The notes: generated by a model not told the origin, from the sequence alone. A stretch of DNA of 41,216 nucleotides from Paenirhizobium cremeum (GCF_022884085.1 NZ_JAGGCS010000002.1:566606-607821), one strand, 5' to 3'; shown: positions 30,808 to 40,935, counted from the stretch's first letter. Program-made: numbers and translations.

Positions 30808-33234
30808 ATGAAGAGCCATGCCAGGGTCGTCGTCATCGGCGGTGGTGTCGTCGGATGTTCGGTGCTCTATCATCTCACCAGGTTCGGCTGGACGGATGTC
30901 GTGCTGCTGGAGCGCTCGGAGCTGACATCCGGCTCCACATGGCATGCCGCCGGTGGCATCCATACGATCAACGGCGATCCCAACGTCGCCAAGCTGCAGA
31001 AATATACGGTCGAGCTTTACAGGGAGATCGAGGAGTACTCCGGCCAGGATGTCGGACTTCACCTGACCTCCGGCCTGATGCTCGCGGCGACCCAGCAGCG
31101 TTTCGAATGGCTGAAATCCGTCCTCGCCAAGGGCAAGTATGCCGGCATGGACGCCGAACTGCTGACGGCGAAGGAGGCGGCCGACATGATGCCGCTGCTC
31201 GATCCGAGCCATTTCGTCGGCGCGGTCTACGATCCGAACGAGGGCCATGTCGATCCCTACGGCGTCACCCATGCCTATGCGAAGTCCGCGAAGAAGAACG
31301 GCGCGGAGATCTATCTGCACACCCGGGTCGAGGACCTCGTGCAGCTGGAGGACGGCACCTGGCGCGTCATCACCGACAAGGGCGAGATCCGCGCCGAACA
31401 TGTCGTCAATGCCGGCGGCCTGTGGGCGCGCGAGGTCGGACGCATGGTCGGGCTCGAACTGCCGGTGCTGGCCATGGAACACATGTATCTCATCACCGAG
31501 GACATGCCTGAGGTTATCGAATACAACCGCAAGACCGGCAAGGAGATCCAGCATTGCGTGGACTTCGACGGCGAGATCTATCTCCGTCAGGAGCGCAACG
31601 GCATGTTGATGGGCACCTATGAGAAGGCCTGCCGTCCCTGGTCGCCGCTTACCACCCCGTGGGATTTCGGCCATGAACTGCTGGCCGAGGATCTGGAGCG
31701 CATCGCGCCCGAGCTCGAGGTCGGATTTCGCCATTTCCCGGCCTTCAACAAGGCCGGCATCAAGAAGATCATCAACGGCCCGTTCACCTTCTCGCCTGAC
31801 GGCAACCCGCTCGTCGGTCCGGTTCGCGGCATGACCAATTACTGGTCGGCCTGCGCCGTCATGGCCGGCTTCAGCCAGGGCGGCGGCGTGGGCCTTGCGC
31901 TCGCCAACTGGATGATAAACGGCGATCCGGGCTTCGACGTCTTCGCCATGGACGTTTCCCGCTACGGCGACTATGCGACGCTCGCCTATACCAATGCCAA
32001 GGTTCGCGAGAACTATACCCGCCGTTTTTCGATCCGCTTCCCGAACGAGGAGCTGCCGGCGGCGCGTCCGCTGCTGACCACCCCGATCTATGACAGGCTG
32101 AAGGCGGCGGGCGCCGTTTTCGGCGCGTCCTACGGTCTCGAAACGCCGCTGTGGTTTGCGCCCGAAGGCGTCGAGGACACGTTCTCCTGGCGTCGTTCGA
32201 CCGATTTCGATTCGGTCGGCGCGGAAGCCAAGGCTGTGCGGGCGGGCGTCGGCCTGATGGAGACCTCGGGCTATGCCAAATATTCCGTTTCCGGCGACGG
32301 CGCGCGCGACTGGCTCGACTGGCTGCTTGCGGGACGCATTCCCCCGGCCCGGCGGATGGCCTTGACGCCGATGCTGAACGAGGCCGGCAAACTGATCGGC
32401 GATTTCACCGTCGCCAATCTCGATGAAGAGGAGTTCCTCGTCATCGGCTCGGGCATTGCCGAGGACTACCACATGCGCTGGTTCGAACAGCATCTGCCTG
32501 ACGATGGCTCGGTTGAGGTCAATTCGCTCGGTCTCGGCCTTGTCGGTCTCTCCATCGCCGGGCCGAAAGCCCGCGACGTGCTGGCGAAGCTGACCCATCT
32601 CGATGTCTCGGACGCCGCTTTTCCGTTCATGGACATTCGCGAGATGGACCTCGGCATGGCGCCGGCGGTTGTCGGTCGTGTCAGCTATACTGGCGATCTC
32701 GGATACGAGATCTGGGTTCGCCCGGAATACCAGCGCTATCTCTTCGACGCGATCATGGATGCCGGAACGGAGTTCGGCATCCGCCTGTTCGGCGCGCGCG
32801 CCCTCAATGCGCTCCGGTTGGAAAAATCCTTCGGCAGCTGGTCGCGCGAATACCGGCCGCTCTACGGGCCGCTGGAGGCCGGCCTGTCACGCTTCGTCGC
32901 GCTCGGCAAGGAAGCCGTCTTCATCGGCAAGGACGCGGCTCTGCGGGAGAAGGCGGAGGGAGGAAGCCTGCGGCTCAGGACCTTCGTGGTTTCGGCGAAG
33001 GACGCCGACGTGATCGGCGACGAGCCGATCTTCCTCCATGGCGAGGTGAAGGGCTGGGTAACGTCAGGCGGTTTTGCCCATGCCAGCGGCGTTTCGATTG
33101 CGCTCGGCTATGTTCCGAAGGAGATCGCGGACGAGATCGAGGGCTGGTCGATCGAAATCCTCGGCGAGGAACTTCCGGCCCGGCTTCAGCCGCAGCCTCT
33201 GTTCGACGCCAACGGTTCGCGCATGCGATCCTGA
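30808..33234 (+). CDS. Dimethylglycine/sarcosine dehydrogenase-type flavoprotein with GcvT domain
   Basis: An 808-residue enzyme with an N-terminal DAO-type FAD oxidoreductase domain (GGGVVG at 11-16; His46 in STWHAAGG fits the covalent FAD attachment site of this family). From about residue 420 there is a FAO-M linker and a C-terminal aminomethyltransferase-like folate domain (VSGDGARDWLDWLL, SIAGPKARDVLAKL, FGARALNALRLEKSFG). Relatives demethylate dimethylglycine or sarcosine and form 5,10-methylene-THF; the exact substrate is not readable from the sequence. It stands alone, flanked by a 529-bp upstream region and a downstream hairpin. A 609-codon antisense frame is a shadow. Confidence 0.9.
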   Translation: MKSHARVVVIGGGVVGCSVLYHLTRFGWTDVVLLERSELTSGSTWHAAGGIHTINGDPNVAKLQKYTVELYREIEEYSGQDVGLHLTSGLMLAATQQRFEWLKSVLAKGKYAGMDAELLTAKEAADMMPLLDPSHFVGAVYDPNEGHVDPYGVTHAYAKSAKKNGAEIYLHTRVEDLVQLEDGTWRVITDKGEIRAEHVVNAGGLWAREVGRMVGLELPVLAMEHMYLITEDMPEVIEYNRKTGKEIQHCVDFDGEIYLRQERNGMLMGTYEKACRPWSPLTTPWDFGHELLAEDLERIAPELEVGFRHFPAFNKAGIKKIINGPFTFSPDGNPLVGPVRGMTNYWSACAVMAGFSQGGGVGLALANWMINGDPGFDVFAMDVSRYGDYATLAYTNAKVRENYTRRFSIRFPNEELPAARPLLTTPIYDRLKAAGAVFGASYGLETPLWFAPEGVEDTFSWRRSTDFDSVGAEAKAVRAGVGLMETSGYAKYSVSGDGARDWLDWLLAGRIPPARRMALTPMLNEAGKLIGDFTVANLDEEEFLVIGSGIAEDYHMRWFEQHLPDDGSVEVNSLGLGLVGLSIAGPKARDVLAKLTHLDVSDAAFPFMDIREMDLGMAPAVVGRVSYTGDLGYEIWVRPEYQRYLFDAIMDAGTEFGIRLFGARALNALRLEKSFGSWSREYRPLYGPLEAGLSRFVALGKEAVFIGKDAALREKAEGGSLRLRTFVVSAKDADVIGDEPIFLHGEVKGWVTSGGFAHASGVSIALGYVPKEIADEIEGWSIEILGEELPARLQPQPLFDANGSRMRS

Positions 33235-33265
33235 ACCGTGGCGACTATTCCTTTAGGGATAGACG

Positions 33266-33291
33266 ACAGGGCTGCATCGCTGCGGCCCTGT
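33266..33291 (+). terminator. Probable terminator of the dehydrogenase gene
   Basis: The stem ACAGGGC/GCCCTGT extends inward through a T-G wobble and GCA/TGC to a TCGC tetraloop, 11 pairs in all, 31 nt after the stop. The tail is only moderately T-rich (TCATTTC), so termination may be partial or Rho-assisted. Confidence 0.6.
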
Positions 33292-33501
33292 TCATTTCAG
33301 AGGCATTTGATGCCGCTTTTTTGATGAAATTGATTTCGTTTGCGCCAAATTGTGAGCAAATGGCAATAAAATGCGCGATGCCCGGCTTTTAGGCTTCACA
33401 TTTGCGGACAAAACGCTATGGATTTTCTCCATGTTAAGAACCCGTAAGGGCAACATACAAGAGGCGCGGGAAGCACTCGGACCGCGCCCGGGGGATTGGT
33501 A
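33292..33501 (+). promoter_or_regulatory. Leader/promoter region of the liv operon
   Basis: About 210 bp without a gene, noticeably more AT-rich than the surroundings. It contains TTTGC-N12-GCAAA (around 33338-33359) and GGGGG just ahead of the livH ATG. A promoter for the branched-chain amino acid operon is expected here, possibly responding to an Lrp-type regulator; no -35/-10 pair could be assigned with confidence. Confidence 0.45.
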
Positions 33502-34404
33502 ATGGAGTACTTCGTCCAGCAGCTCATCAACGGGCTGACTCTTGGATCCATCTATGGCCTTGTCGCAATCGGCTACACGATGGTTTACGGCATCATCGGC
33601 ATGATTAACTTTGCCCATGGTGACATTTTCATGCTCGGCGGCTTTGCCGCTCTCATCGTCTTCCTCATCCTGACATCGTTTTTCGCCGGCATCCCGGTTG
33701 CGCTTGCGCTATTAATCATGCTGGTGATCGCGATGCTGATGACAGGCCTGTGGAACTGGACCATCGAGCGCGTCGCCTATCGGCCGTTGCGCGGTTCGTT
33801 CCGTCTGGCGCCGCTGATTACCGCAATCGGCATGTCGATCGCGCTTTCCAACTTCATTCAGGTCACGCAGGGCCCGCGCAACAAGCCGATCCCGACGCTG
33901 GTCAACGATGTCTATCATTTCGGCGCGATCACCATTTCGCTGAAGCAGCTCGTCATCGTCGCCATCACGTCGGTGCTGCTGTTCGCCTTCTGGTACATCG
34001 TCAACAAGACGCCGCTCGGCCGCGCCCAGCGCGCCACCGAACAGGATCGCAAGATGGCCGCGCTCCTCGGCGTCGACGTTGACCGGACGATTTCCATCAC
34101 CTTCGTGATGGGTGCGGCCCTCGCAGCCGTCGCCGGCACGATGTATCTGATGTATTATGGCGTGGCATCGTTCAACGACGGCTTCATCCCTGGCGTCAAG
34201 GCGTTTACCGCAGCCGTTCTCGGCGGTATCGGTTCGCTTCCAGGCGCCGTTCTCGGCGGTCTACTGATCGGCCTCATCGAGTCGCTCTGGTCCGCCTATT
34301 TCAGTATCGCCTACAAGGATGTCGCAACCTTTGCCATCCTGGCGTTCGTACTGATCTTCAAGCCCACGGGTATTCTGGGCCGGCCGGAAGTCGAGAAGGT
34401 CTGA
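33502..34404 (+). CDS. livH: Branched-chain amino acid ABC transporter permease LivH/BraD
   Basis: A 300-residue inner-membrane permease with about eight hydrophobic segments. The N-terminal YFVQQLINGLTLGSIYGLVA and GMINFAHGDIFMLGGFAAL are LivH signatures, and the coupling loop is RAQRATEQDRKMAALLGVDVDRT. ATG 33502 is chosen over TTG 33496 because of GGGGG at 33490-33494 and the usual N-terminus. It is the first gene of a livHMGF operon; the products move leucine, isoleucine, valine and often other amino acids. Confidence 0.95.
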   Translation: MEYFVQQLINGLTLGSIYGLVAIGYTMVYGIIGMINFAHGDIFMLGGFAALIVFLILTSFFAGIPVALALLIMLVIAMLMTGLWNWTIERVAYRPLRGSFRLAPLITAIGMSIALSNFIQVTQGPRNKPIPTLVNDVYHFGAITISLKQLVIVAITSVLLFAFWYIVNKTPLGRAQRATEQDRKMAALLGVDVDRTISITFVMGAALAAVAGTMYLMYYGVASFNDGFIPGVKAFTAAVLGGIGSLPGAVLGGLLIGLIESLWSAYFSIAYKDVATFAILAFVLIFKPTGILGRPEVEKV

Positions 34405-34408
34405 TCCC

Positions 34409-35800
34409 ATGACGAATTCTGCAAACGTGACCGGCACGTCTCAACCCGGAACCCTTGCGCGCGCGCTCAAGGAAGGCCTTTTCGCAGGACTTCTAGCGCT
34501 CGGCCTGTTCATCCTCTACGTCGGTATCAAGACCGATCAGGACATCAACAATGCCCTGATCTGGTATCCCCGCTGGGGCCTGCTGGCGATCTTCGTTGCG
34601 ATTGCGGCGGTTGGCCGCTTCCTGGTCGTCGGCTTCTTCCATCCTTGGGCCCGCGCCCGCAAGGAACGCCGCGCCCAGGTGCCGGTGCACGAGATCGAGG
34701 CAAAGCCCTCCTTCTTCCACCAGCATTTCCTGAAGATCGCGCTTCTGGCGCTGCTGCTCTATCCGCCTGTCATCATCGCGCTGACCGGGCTGCAGGGCTC
34801 GCTGAAATACGTCGACAATTTCGGCATCCAGATCCTGATTTACGTCATGCTGGCCTGGGGTCTCAACATCGTCGTCGGTCTTGCCGGACTGCTCGACCTC
34901 GGTTACGTGGCCTTCTATGCGGTTGGCGCCTATTCCTATGCGCTGTTGTCACAGCAGTTCGGCCTGTCCTTCTGGGTCCTGTTGCCGCTTTCGGGTATTC
35001 TCGCCGCCTTCTGGGGCATTATCCTCGGCTTTCCGGTGCTGCGCCTCAGGGGCGACTACCTGGCCATCGTGACGCTCGCCTTCGGCGAAATCATCCGCCT
35101 CGTGCTCATCAACTGGACGGATGTGACCAAGGGAACATTCGGTATTTCCGGCATCCCGAAGGCCACGCTGTTCGGCATCAAGTTCGATGCGTCTCCGACC
35201 GGCTTTGCCAAGATGTTCGGGCTGCCGATGTCGTCGGTCTATTACAAGATCTTCCTGTTCTATCTCATCCTCGGCCTCTGCCTGCTCACGGCCTATGTCA
35301 CCATCCGTCTTCGCCGGATGCCCATCGGCCGGGCCTGGGAAGCGTTGCGTGAGGACGAGATCGCCTGCCGTTCGCTCGGCATCAACACGGTGACGACCAA
35401 GCTTACCGCTTTCGCCACCGGCGCGATGTTCGGCGGTTTCGCCGGCTCCTTCTTCGCGGCACGCCAGGGCTTCGTTTCCCCGGAAAGCTTCGTCTTCCTG
35501 GAATCGGCCGTCATTCTCGCTATTGTCGTTCTCGGCGGCATGGGCTCGCTGACGGGGATCGCGATTGCGGCCATCGTCATGGTCGGCGGCACCGAGCTCC
35601 TGCGCGAGATGGAATTCCTGAAGCACGTCTTCGGGCCCGACTTCACGCCGGAACTCTACCGCATGCTGTTGTTCGGCCTCGCCATGATCGTCGTCATGCT
35701 GTTCAAGCCGCGCGGTTTCGTCGGCTCGCGTCAACCGACCGCCTTCCTCAAGGAGAGCAAGGCCGTCTCGGGAAGCTTTACCAAGGAAGGTCACGGCTGA
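34409..35800 (+). CDS. livM: Branched-chain amino acid ABC transporter permease LivM/BraE
   Basis: A 463-residue permease, the LivH partner. About 130 N-terminal residues with extra hydrophobic segments precede the conserved core, as is common for LivM in alphaproteobacteria. The core shows [49 protein letters not shown] and the coupling loop [20 protein letters not shown]. It starts 4 nt after livH and its stop overlaps the livG ATG. Confidence 0.95.
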   Translation: MTNSANVTGTSQPGTLARALKEGLFAGLLALGLFILYVGIKTDQDINNALIWYPRWGLLAIFVAIAAVGRFLVVGFFHPWARARKERRAQVPVHEIEAKPSFFHQHFLKIALLALLLYPPVIIALTGLQGSLKYVDNFGIQILIYVMLAWGLNIVVGLAGLLDLGYVAFYAVGAYSYALLSQQFGLSFWVLLPLSGILAAFWGIILGFPVLRLRGDYLAIVTLAFGEIIRLVLINWTDVTKGTFGISGIPKATLFGIKFDASPTGFAKMFGLPMSSVYYKIFLFYLILGLCLLTAYVTIRLRRMPIGRAWEALREDEIACRSLGINTVTTKLTAFATGAMFGGFAGSFFAARQGFVSPESFVFLESAVILAIVVLGGMGSLTGIAIAAIVMVGGTELLREMEFLKHVFGPDFTPELYRMLLFGLAMIVVMLFKPRGFVGSRQPTAFLKESKAVSGSFTKEGHG

Positions 35801-36672
35801 TGACTTCCGGAACCACTACGATGACGAACGACACGATCCTCAAAGTCGAACATCTCTCGATGAAGTTCGGCGGCCTGATGGCCATCAACGACCTGTCCTT
35901 CGAAGCCCGGCGCGGCGAGATCACTGCGCTGATCGGCCCGAACGGTGCAGGCAAGACGACGGTGTTCAACTGCATCACAGGCTTTTACAAGCCGACGATG
36001 GGTATGATTACGCTCCGCCAGAAGTCGGGCAGGGAATATCTTCTCGAACGCCTGCCGGATTTCGAAATCACCAAGCACGCCAAGGTCGCCCGCACCTTCC
36101 AGAATATCCGCCTGTTCTCGGGGCTGACGGTACTGGAAAACCTGCTCGTCGCCCAGCACAACGCGCTGATGAAGGCGTCGGGCTATACCGTGCTCGGACT
36201 GCTCGGCCTGCCGGCCTACAAGCGGGCGGCGGCCGATGCGATCGAGAAGGCGAAATACTGGCTGGAGAAGGCTGAACTCGTCGAGCGTGCCGACGATCCG
36301 GCCGGCGACCTTCCCTACGGTGCCCAGCGCCGCCTGGAAATCGCCCGCGCCATGTGCACGGGGCCGGAACTGCTCTGCCTTGACGAGCCGGCCGCAGGCC
36401 TCAACCCGAAGGAATCCCTGGCGCTCAACGCGCTTCTGCGCTCCATCCGCGACGAGGGAACCTCGCTGCTGCTGATCGAGCACGACATGTCGGTGGTCAT
36501 GGAAATATCCGACCATGTGGTGGTGCTCGAATACGGCCAGAAGATCTCGGACGGCACGCCGAGCGAAGTTAAGAACGACCCGAAGGTGATCGCCGCCTAT
36601 CTGGGTGTCGAGGATGAAGAATTGACCGAAGCGATTTCCGAGGTCGAAGCCGTTTCCGGGAGTGAAGAGTAA
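35800..36672 (+). CDS. livG: Branched-chain amino acid ABC transporter ATPase LivG/BraF
   Basis: A 290-residue ATPase. It has Walker A GPNGAGKT (46-53), the LivG-type signature [15 protein letters not shown], Walker [13 protein letters not shown] and H-loop [11 protein letters not shown]. The ATG at 35800 overlaps the livM stop by one base; ATG 35821 would remove seven weakly conserved residues and is also possible. An acidic C-terminal tail ([20 protein letters not shown]) exceeds the usual family length. Confidence 0.95.
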   Translation: MTSGTTTMTNDTILKVEHLSMKFGGLMAINDLSFEARRGEITALIGPNGAGKTTVFNCITGFYKPTMGMITLRQKSGREYLLERLPDFEITKHAKVARTFQNIRLFSGLTVLENLLVAQHNALMKASGYTVLGLLGLPAYKRAAADAIEKAKYWLEKAELVERADDPAGDLPYGAQRRLEIARAMCTGPELLCLDEPAAGLNPKESLALNALLRSIRDEGTSLLLIEHDMSVVMEISDHVVVLEYGQKISDGTPSEVKNDPKVIAAYLGVEDEELTEAISEVEAVSGSEE

Positions 36673-37400
36673 TGGCCGGTGAACTGCTTCTCAAAGTACA
36701 GGGTGTCGAAACCTATTATGGCAACATCCGGGCGCTGGCCGGGGTGGACGTCGAAGTCCGCCAGGGCGAGATCGTCAGCCTGATCGGCGCGAACGGCGCC
36801 GGCAAGTCGACGCTGATGATGACGATCTGCGGCAGCCCGCAGGCGCGCACAGGCACGATCACCTTCGACGGTACGGATATCACCAAGATGCCGACGCATC
36901 TGATCGCCCGTCGCCGTATCGCCCAGTCGCCGGAAGGACGTCGCATTTTCCCGCGCATGACCGTTCTGGAAAACCTCCAGATGGGGGCAGGCCTCGACAA
37001 CCTCAAATATTTCCATGAGGACGTGGAGAAGGTTTTCACCATGTTCCCGCGCCTCAAGGAGCGCCAGAGCCAGCGTGGCGGCACGCTGTCGGGCGGCGAG
37101 CAGCAGATGCTCTCCATCGGCCGCGCGCTGATGGCGCGTCCGAAGCTGCTTCTGCTGGACGAGCCGTCGCTCGGTCTTGCACCGCTGATCGTCAAGGGCA
37201 TCTTCGAGGCGATCAAGAAGCTGAACCAGGAGGAAGGCCTCACCGTCTTCCTCGTGGAACAGAACGCCTTTGCCGCGCTGAAACTTTCCGACCGTGCCTA
37301 TGTCATGGTCAACGGCAAGGTGACGATGAGCGGCACGGGCAAGGAACTGCTCGCGGATCCTTCTGTCCGCGCGGCCTATCTCGAAGGCGGCCACCACTGA
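36672..37400 (+). CDS. livF: Branched-chain amino acid ABC transporter ATPase LivF/BraG
   Basis: A 242-residue ATPase. It has Walker A GANGAGKS (39-46), signature LSGGEQQMLSIGRALM, Walker B LLLLDEPSLGLAP and H-loop FLVEQNA, the LivF form of the switch. The ATG overlaps the livG stop by one base (TAATG). It works with LivG to energise the LivHM permease. Confidence 0.95.
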   Translation: MAGELLLKVQGVETYYGNIRALAGVDVEVRQGEIVSLIGANGAGKSTLMMTICGSPQARTGTITFDGTDITKMPTHLIARRRIAQSPEGRRIFPRMTVLENLQMGAGLDNLKYFHEDVEKVFTMFPRLKERQSQRGGTLSGGEQQMLSIGRALMARPKLLLLDEPSLGLAPLIVKGIFEAIKKLNQEEGLTVFLVEQNAFAALKLSDRAYVMVNGKVTMSGTGKELLADPSVRAAYLEGGHH

Positions 37401-37419
37401 GCGGGCGGGGAGAATAGAT

Positions 37420-37773
37420 ATGCAAGGCTTGTTTTTCGAAAGCGATACCGGCGTTCGCTACGTGCTGCGCTTCCTCGTCCTGCTGCTCGGTTTCTGGACC
37501 GCGTGGCGCACCGGCAAGGCGGTGGCGGAGGGCTGGCACGGCTATCCGACGGTGGTCATCTATACGTTGCTGCTGGGTTTCGCGCTGCGTTTCCTGCACT
37601 ACGCCCTGTTCCAGGGGCCGATGGTTAGCCCGGTGCTTTACCTGGTCGACGTCGTTCTGCTTCTGGTATTTTCCATCGCCGGCTTCCAGAGCCGGCGGAC
37701 CACGCAAATGGTCGATAATTACTACTGGCTCTACGAGCGGACCTCACCGTTCTCGTGGAAGAAGAAAGATTGA
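37420..37773 (+). CDS. Small membrane protein of the liv operon (DUF6867-like)
   Basis: A 117-residue protein with three likely membrane segments (about 13-30, 45-62 and 69-86), an N-terminal MQGLFFESDTGVRYVLRF and a basic end (SPFSWKKKD). It lies 19 nt after livF with a GGGGAG ribosome site and ahead of livJ, so it is part of the operon. From memory, similar proteins accompany liv genes in other Rhizobiales and are annotated as an uncharacterised DUF. Its role is unknown; a modifier or stabiliser of the Liv permease is a guess from context. Confidence 0.75.
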   Translation: MQGLFFESDTGVRYVLRFLVLLLGFWTAWRTGKAVAEGWHGYPTVVIYTLLLGFALRFLHYALFQGPMVSPVLYLVDVVLLLVFSIAGFQSRRTTQMVDNYYWLYERTSPFSWKKKD

Positions 37774-37912
37774 CAGCCGCGTTTTTCTTGCCTCAGATTG
37801 GGCGAATGAATGCGGCTCTCATAAGAGTGGAACAGCTTTTCCGGCGCAGTCATGGTGGGTATTGCGCAGGGTTTTCGAAACCTAACCCACTTAAAAAATT
37901 GGGAGTAACAAT
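37774..37912 (+). promoter_or_regulatory. Leader of livJ
   Basis: A 139-bp gap between the small membrane gene and livJ. It ends with a strong GGGAG ribosome site 7 nt before the ATG, preceded by an A-rich run (TTAAAAAATT). The gap is wide compared with the overlaps in the rest of the operon, so livJ may have its own promoter, in keeping with the high demand for binding protein. No clear promoter hexamers were assigned. Confidence 0.4.
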
Positions 37913-39031
37913 ATGAAGAAGTCTCTCCTTTCAGCCGTTGCGCTGACGGCTCTCGTGGCCTTCGGCGGCAACGCCTGGGCTGACGTGCTGATCGGCGTCG
38001 GCGGTCCGCTGACCGGTCCGAACGCTGCCTTCGGCGCACAGCTCCAGAAGGGTGCCGAGCAGGCTGCTGCCGACATTAATGCGGCTGGCGGCATCAATGG
38101 CGAGCAGATCAAGATCGTCCTCGGCGACGACGTGTCCGACCCGAAGCAGGGCATCTCCGTCGCCAACAAGTTCGTTGCTGACGGCGTCAAGTTCGTGGTC
38201 GGTCACTTCAACTCCGGCGTCTCCATCCCGGCCTCCGAAGTTTATGCCGAGAACGGCATCCTGGAAATCACCCCGGCCGCTACCAACCCGACCTTCACCG
38301 AACGCGGCCTGTGGAACACCTTCCGTACCTGCGGCCGTGACGACCAGCAGGGCTCTATCGCCGGCGCTTACCTCGCCGAGCACTTCAAAGACGCCAAGAT
38401 CGCCGTCGTTCACGACAAGACCCCGTACGGTCAGGGCCTTGCCGACGAAACCAAGAAAGCCATGAACGCAGCCGGCCTGACCGAAGTCATGTACGAAGGC
38501 GTCAACACCGGCGACAAGGACTTCTCCGCCCTCATCGCCAAGATGAAGGAAGCCGGCGTTTCCATCATCTACTGGGGTGGTCTGCACACCGAAGCCGGCC
38601 TCATCATCCGTCAGGCTGCCGACCAGGGCCTGAAGGCAACGCTCGTCTCGGGTGACGGTATCGTTTCGAACGAACTGGCATCGATTGCCGGCGACGCCGT
38701 TGCCGGTACGCTGAACACCTTCGGTCCGGACCCGACGCTCCGTCCGGAAAACAAGGACCTCGTAGAGAAGTTCAAGGCTGCCGGCTTCAACCCGGAAGCT
38801 TACACCCTCTACTCCTATGCTGCCGTTCAGGTCATCGCCGAAGCCGCCAAGGCTGCCGGCTCGCTCGAACCGGAAGCTGTTGCCGAAGCCATGAAGAAGG
38901 GCAAGTTCCCGACCGCTCTCGGCGAAATCTCCTACGACGAAAAGGGCGACCCGAAGCTTCCGGGCTACGTCATGTACGAATGGAAGAAGGGCGCCGACGG
39001 CAAGTACACCTACATCCAACAGGGTACCTGA
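37913..39031 (+). CDS. livJ: Branched-chain amino acid-binding protein LivJ/BraC
   Basis: A 372-residue periplasmic type I binding protein. The signal peptide is at 1-23 (cleavage after NAWA), and the mature start [20 protein letters not shown] is the family hallmark. [20 protein letters not shown] and [13 protein letters not shown] are the ligand-binding segments. Codon choice differs from its neighbours (frequent GCT, GGT, GAA and almost uniform AAG), as expected for a very highly expressed gene. It is closed by an intrinsic terminator 26 nt downstream. Confidence 0.95.
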   Translation: MKKSLLSAVALTALVAFGGNAWADVLIGVGGPLTGPNAAFGAQLQKGAEQAAADINAAGGINGEQIKIVLGDDVSDPKQGISVANKFVADGVKFVVGHFNSGVSIPASEVYAENGILEITPAATNPTFTERGLWNTFRTCGRDDQQGSIAGAYLAEHFKDAKIAVVHDKTPYGQGLADETKKAMNAAGLTEVMYEGVNTGDKDFSALIAKMKEAGVSIIYWGGLHTEAGLIIRQAADQGLKATLVSGDGIVSNELASIAGDAVAGTLNTFGPDPTLRPENKDLVEKFKAAGFNPEAYTLYSYAAVQVIAEAAKAAGSLEPEAVAEAMKKGKFPTALGEISYDEKGDPKLPGYVMYEWKKGADGKYTYIQQGT

Positions 39032-39056
39032 TACGCTCTTGCGATCTGCTTAAGGG

Positions 39057-39086
39057 AAGCCCGGCCTCGTGCCGGGCTTTTCTGTT
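39057..39086 (+). terminator. Intrinsic terminator of the liv operon
   Basis: A perfect 9-bp stem AAGCCCGGC/GCCGGGCTT with a 5-nt CTCGT loop is followed by TT, C, TG and TTT. This is the clearest Rho-independent terminator in the window and ends livJ. Confidence 0.92.
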
Positions 39087-39212
39087 TGCGGCTCCGCCGG
39101 CATCGGCGTGTCCGTTTCAACCGGAAATAGCCCTTAGCCCAACGGACTATATTGCGCTGGCGTTCAATTGAGTAATACTCCTCCCGTCTATGAGAGTTGG
39201 GAGGCTCACATC

Positions 39213-40859
39213 ATGCATGGAATGACGATTCCGCACGGGGAGGGGATCTACGATCGCGAGCTGGACAAGAACGCCGCGAACTTTTCCCAGATGACGCCGC
39301 TGAGTTTCATCGAGCGCTCCGCCCAGGTCTATCCCGGTCGAACCGCCGTGGTTTACGGTGAGGTGCGGCGCAACTGGGCGCAAACCTACGATCGCGTGCG
39401 CCGCATCGCCAGCGCCCTGTCGGAGCGCGGAATCGGGCGGGGTGACACGGTGGCCGTGATTGCCGCCAATATTCCCGAGATGTTCGAATGCCATTTCGCC
39501 GTGCCGATGATCGGCGCCGTACTCAACGCCATCAACACGCGGCTCGATGCAGAGGCCATCGCATTCATTCTCAACCATGGCGAGGCACGCCTGCTGATCG
39601 TCGATCCGGAATTCTCCGACGTGGCGGAGCGCGCCGTCCATATCGCCGGGCGGCCGATCGAAATCGTCGATATCGTCGACCCGGGTTTCTCCGGCGGGCG
39701 CCGCCTCGGACGGACGACCTATGACGACCTGATTGCGGACGGCAATCCCGATTTCCGCTGGGAGCGCCCGGCCGACGAGTGGGATGCGATCAGCCTCAAC
39801 TATACCTCCGGCACCACCGGCGATCCGAAGGGGGGCGTCTATCACCATCGCGGCGCCTATCTGAACGCGGTGGGCAACATCCTCACCTGGGGCATGGCCA
39901 ATCATCCGATCTATCTTTGGACATTGCCGATGTTTCACTGCAACGGCTGGTGCTTCCCCTGGACGATTGCGGCTGCCGCCGGCACGTCCGTCTGCCTGCG
40001 GTCCGTGCGTGTCGAGCCGATCTACGATCTCATCCGCTCGGAAAAGGTCACCCATTTCTGCGGCGCGCCCATCGTGCTCAACCTGCTCGCCCACGCCCCG
40101 GATGAGCTGAAGGCGGGGATCGACCACAAGGTTTCGGTGATGACGGCCGGGGCCGCGCCGCCGGCGGCCGTCATCGAGGCGATGGAGGGACTGGGCTTCG
40201 ACGTTACCCATACCTACGGCCTGACCGAGACTTATGGTCCGGCCGTCGTCTGCGCATGGCATGACGAGTGGAACGATCACGACATTTCCGAGAAGGCGCG
40301 GCTGAAAGCACGCCAGGGCGTGCGCTATTCGGTTCTCGACGGTCTGATGGTCGCCGATCCGGAAACGCTGGAACCCGTCCCGAGCGACGGGGAGACCATG
40401 GGCGAGATCTTCTTCCGCGGCAACAATGTCATGCGCGGCTACCTCAAGAACCCGTCCTCGACGGACAAGGCCTTCGCCGGCGGCTGGTTCCATTCGGGCG
40501 ACCTCGCGGTCTGCCATCCGGACGGCTATATCGAAATCAAGGATCGATCGAAGGACATCATCATTTCCGGCGGCGAGAACATCTCGTCGATCGAGGTCGA
40601 GGGTGTTCTCTACCGGCACCCGGCCGTCATGGAAGCGGCAATCGTCGCCCGGCCGGATGAGAAGTGGGGCGAAACCCCGTGCGCCTTCATCGGTCTCAAG
40701 CCGGGGGCGGCGGTGACGGAAAGGGAACTCATCGACTTCTGCCGCGCCAACATGGCGCATTACAAGGCGCCGAAGACGGTGGTGTTCGGCCCGCTGCCGA
40801 AGACCTCGACGGGCAAGATCCAGAAGTTCGTTCTGCGAGAAAAGGCGCGGGCGCTTTGA
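39213..40859 (+). CDS. AMP-forming acyl-CoA synthetase
   Basis: A 548-residue ANL-family ligase that activates a carboxylic acid with ATP to acyl-AMP and then acyl-CoA. The phosphate loop is YTSGTTGDPKG (197-207). It also has TYGLTETYGP, GWFHSGDLAV and the catalytic-lysine end TSTGKIQKFVLREKA. It resembles medium-chain fatty acid or methylmercaptopropionate-type CoA ligases; the substrate is not readable. ATG 39213 has GGGAGG (39199-39204) 8 nt ahead; the longer form from TTG 39168 has no such site. It appears monocistronic. Confidence 0.9.
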   Translation: MHGMTIPHGEGIYDRELDKNAANFSQMTPLSFIERSAQVYPGRTAVVYGEVRRNWAQTYDRVRRIASALSERGIGRGDTVAVIAANIPEMFECHFAVPMIGAVLNAINTRLDAEAIAFILNHGEARLLIVDPEFSDVAERAVHIAGRPIEIVDIVDPGFSGGRRLGRTTYDDLIADGNPDFRWERPADEWDAISLNYTSGTTGDPKGGVYHHRGAYLNAVGNILTWGMANHPIYLWTLPMFHCNGWCFPWTIAAAAGTSVCLRSVRVEPIYDLIRSEKVTHFCGAPIVLNLLAHAPDELKAGIDHKVSVMTAGAAPPAAVIEAMEGLGFDVTHTYGLTETYGPAVVCAWHDEWNDHDISEKARLKARQGVRYSVLDGLMVADPETLEPVPSDGETMGEIFFRGNNVMRGYLKNPSSTDKAFAGGWFHSGDLAVCHPDGYIEIKDRSKDIIISGGENISSIEVEGVLYRHPAVMEAAIVARPDEKWGETPCAFIGLKPGAAVTERELIDFCRANMAHYKAPKTVVFGPLPKTSTGKIQKFVLREKARAL

Positions 40860-40901
40860 GCCGTTCGAGCGCTCCCGCCGTGTTTCCCAAAGAGGAGTCG
40901 C

Positions 40902-40935
40902 TTGTCTTTTATTGCGTATTTGCTATATAGCGCTT
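40902..40935 (+). promoter_or_regulatory. Promoter and putative operator of the toxin-like gene
   Basis: A -35-like TTGTCT (40902-40907) and -10 TATATA (40924-40929) are 16 bp apart. The -10 lies inside a perfect palindrome GCTATATAGC (40922-40931), a likely site for autoregulation by an antitoxin. The start codon is only 6 nt after the -10, so the transcript would be leaderless. Confidence 0.6.

Noticed and set aside
30769..32598. 609-codon minus-strand frame
   Set aside because: Antisense to the DMGDH-like gene, which has clear FAD and folate-domain motifs.
39147..40760. 537-codon minus-strand frame
   Set aside because: Antisense to the acyl-CoA synthetase gene and without recognisable motifs.
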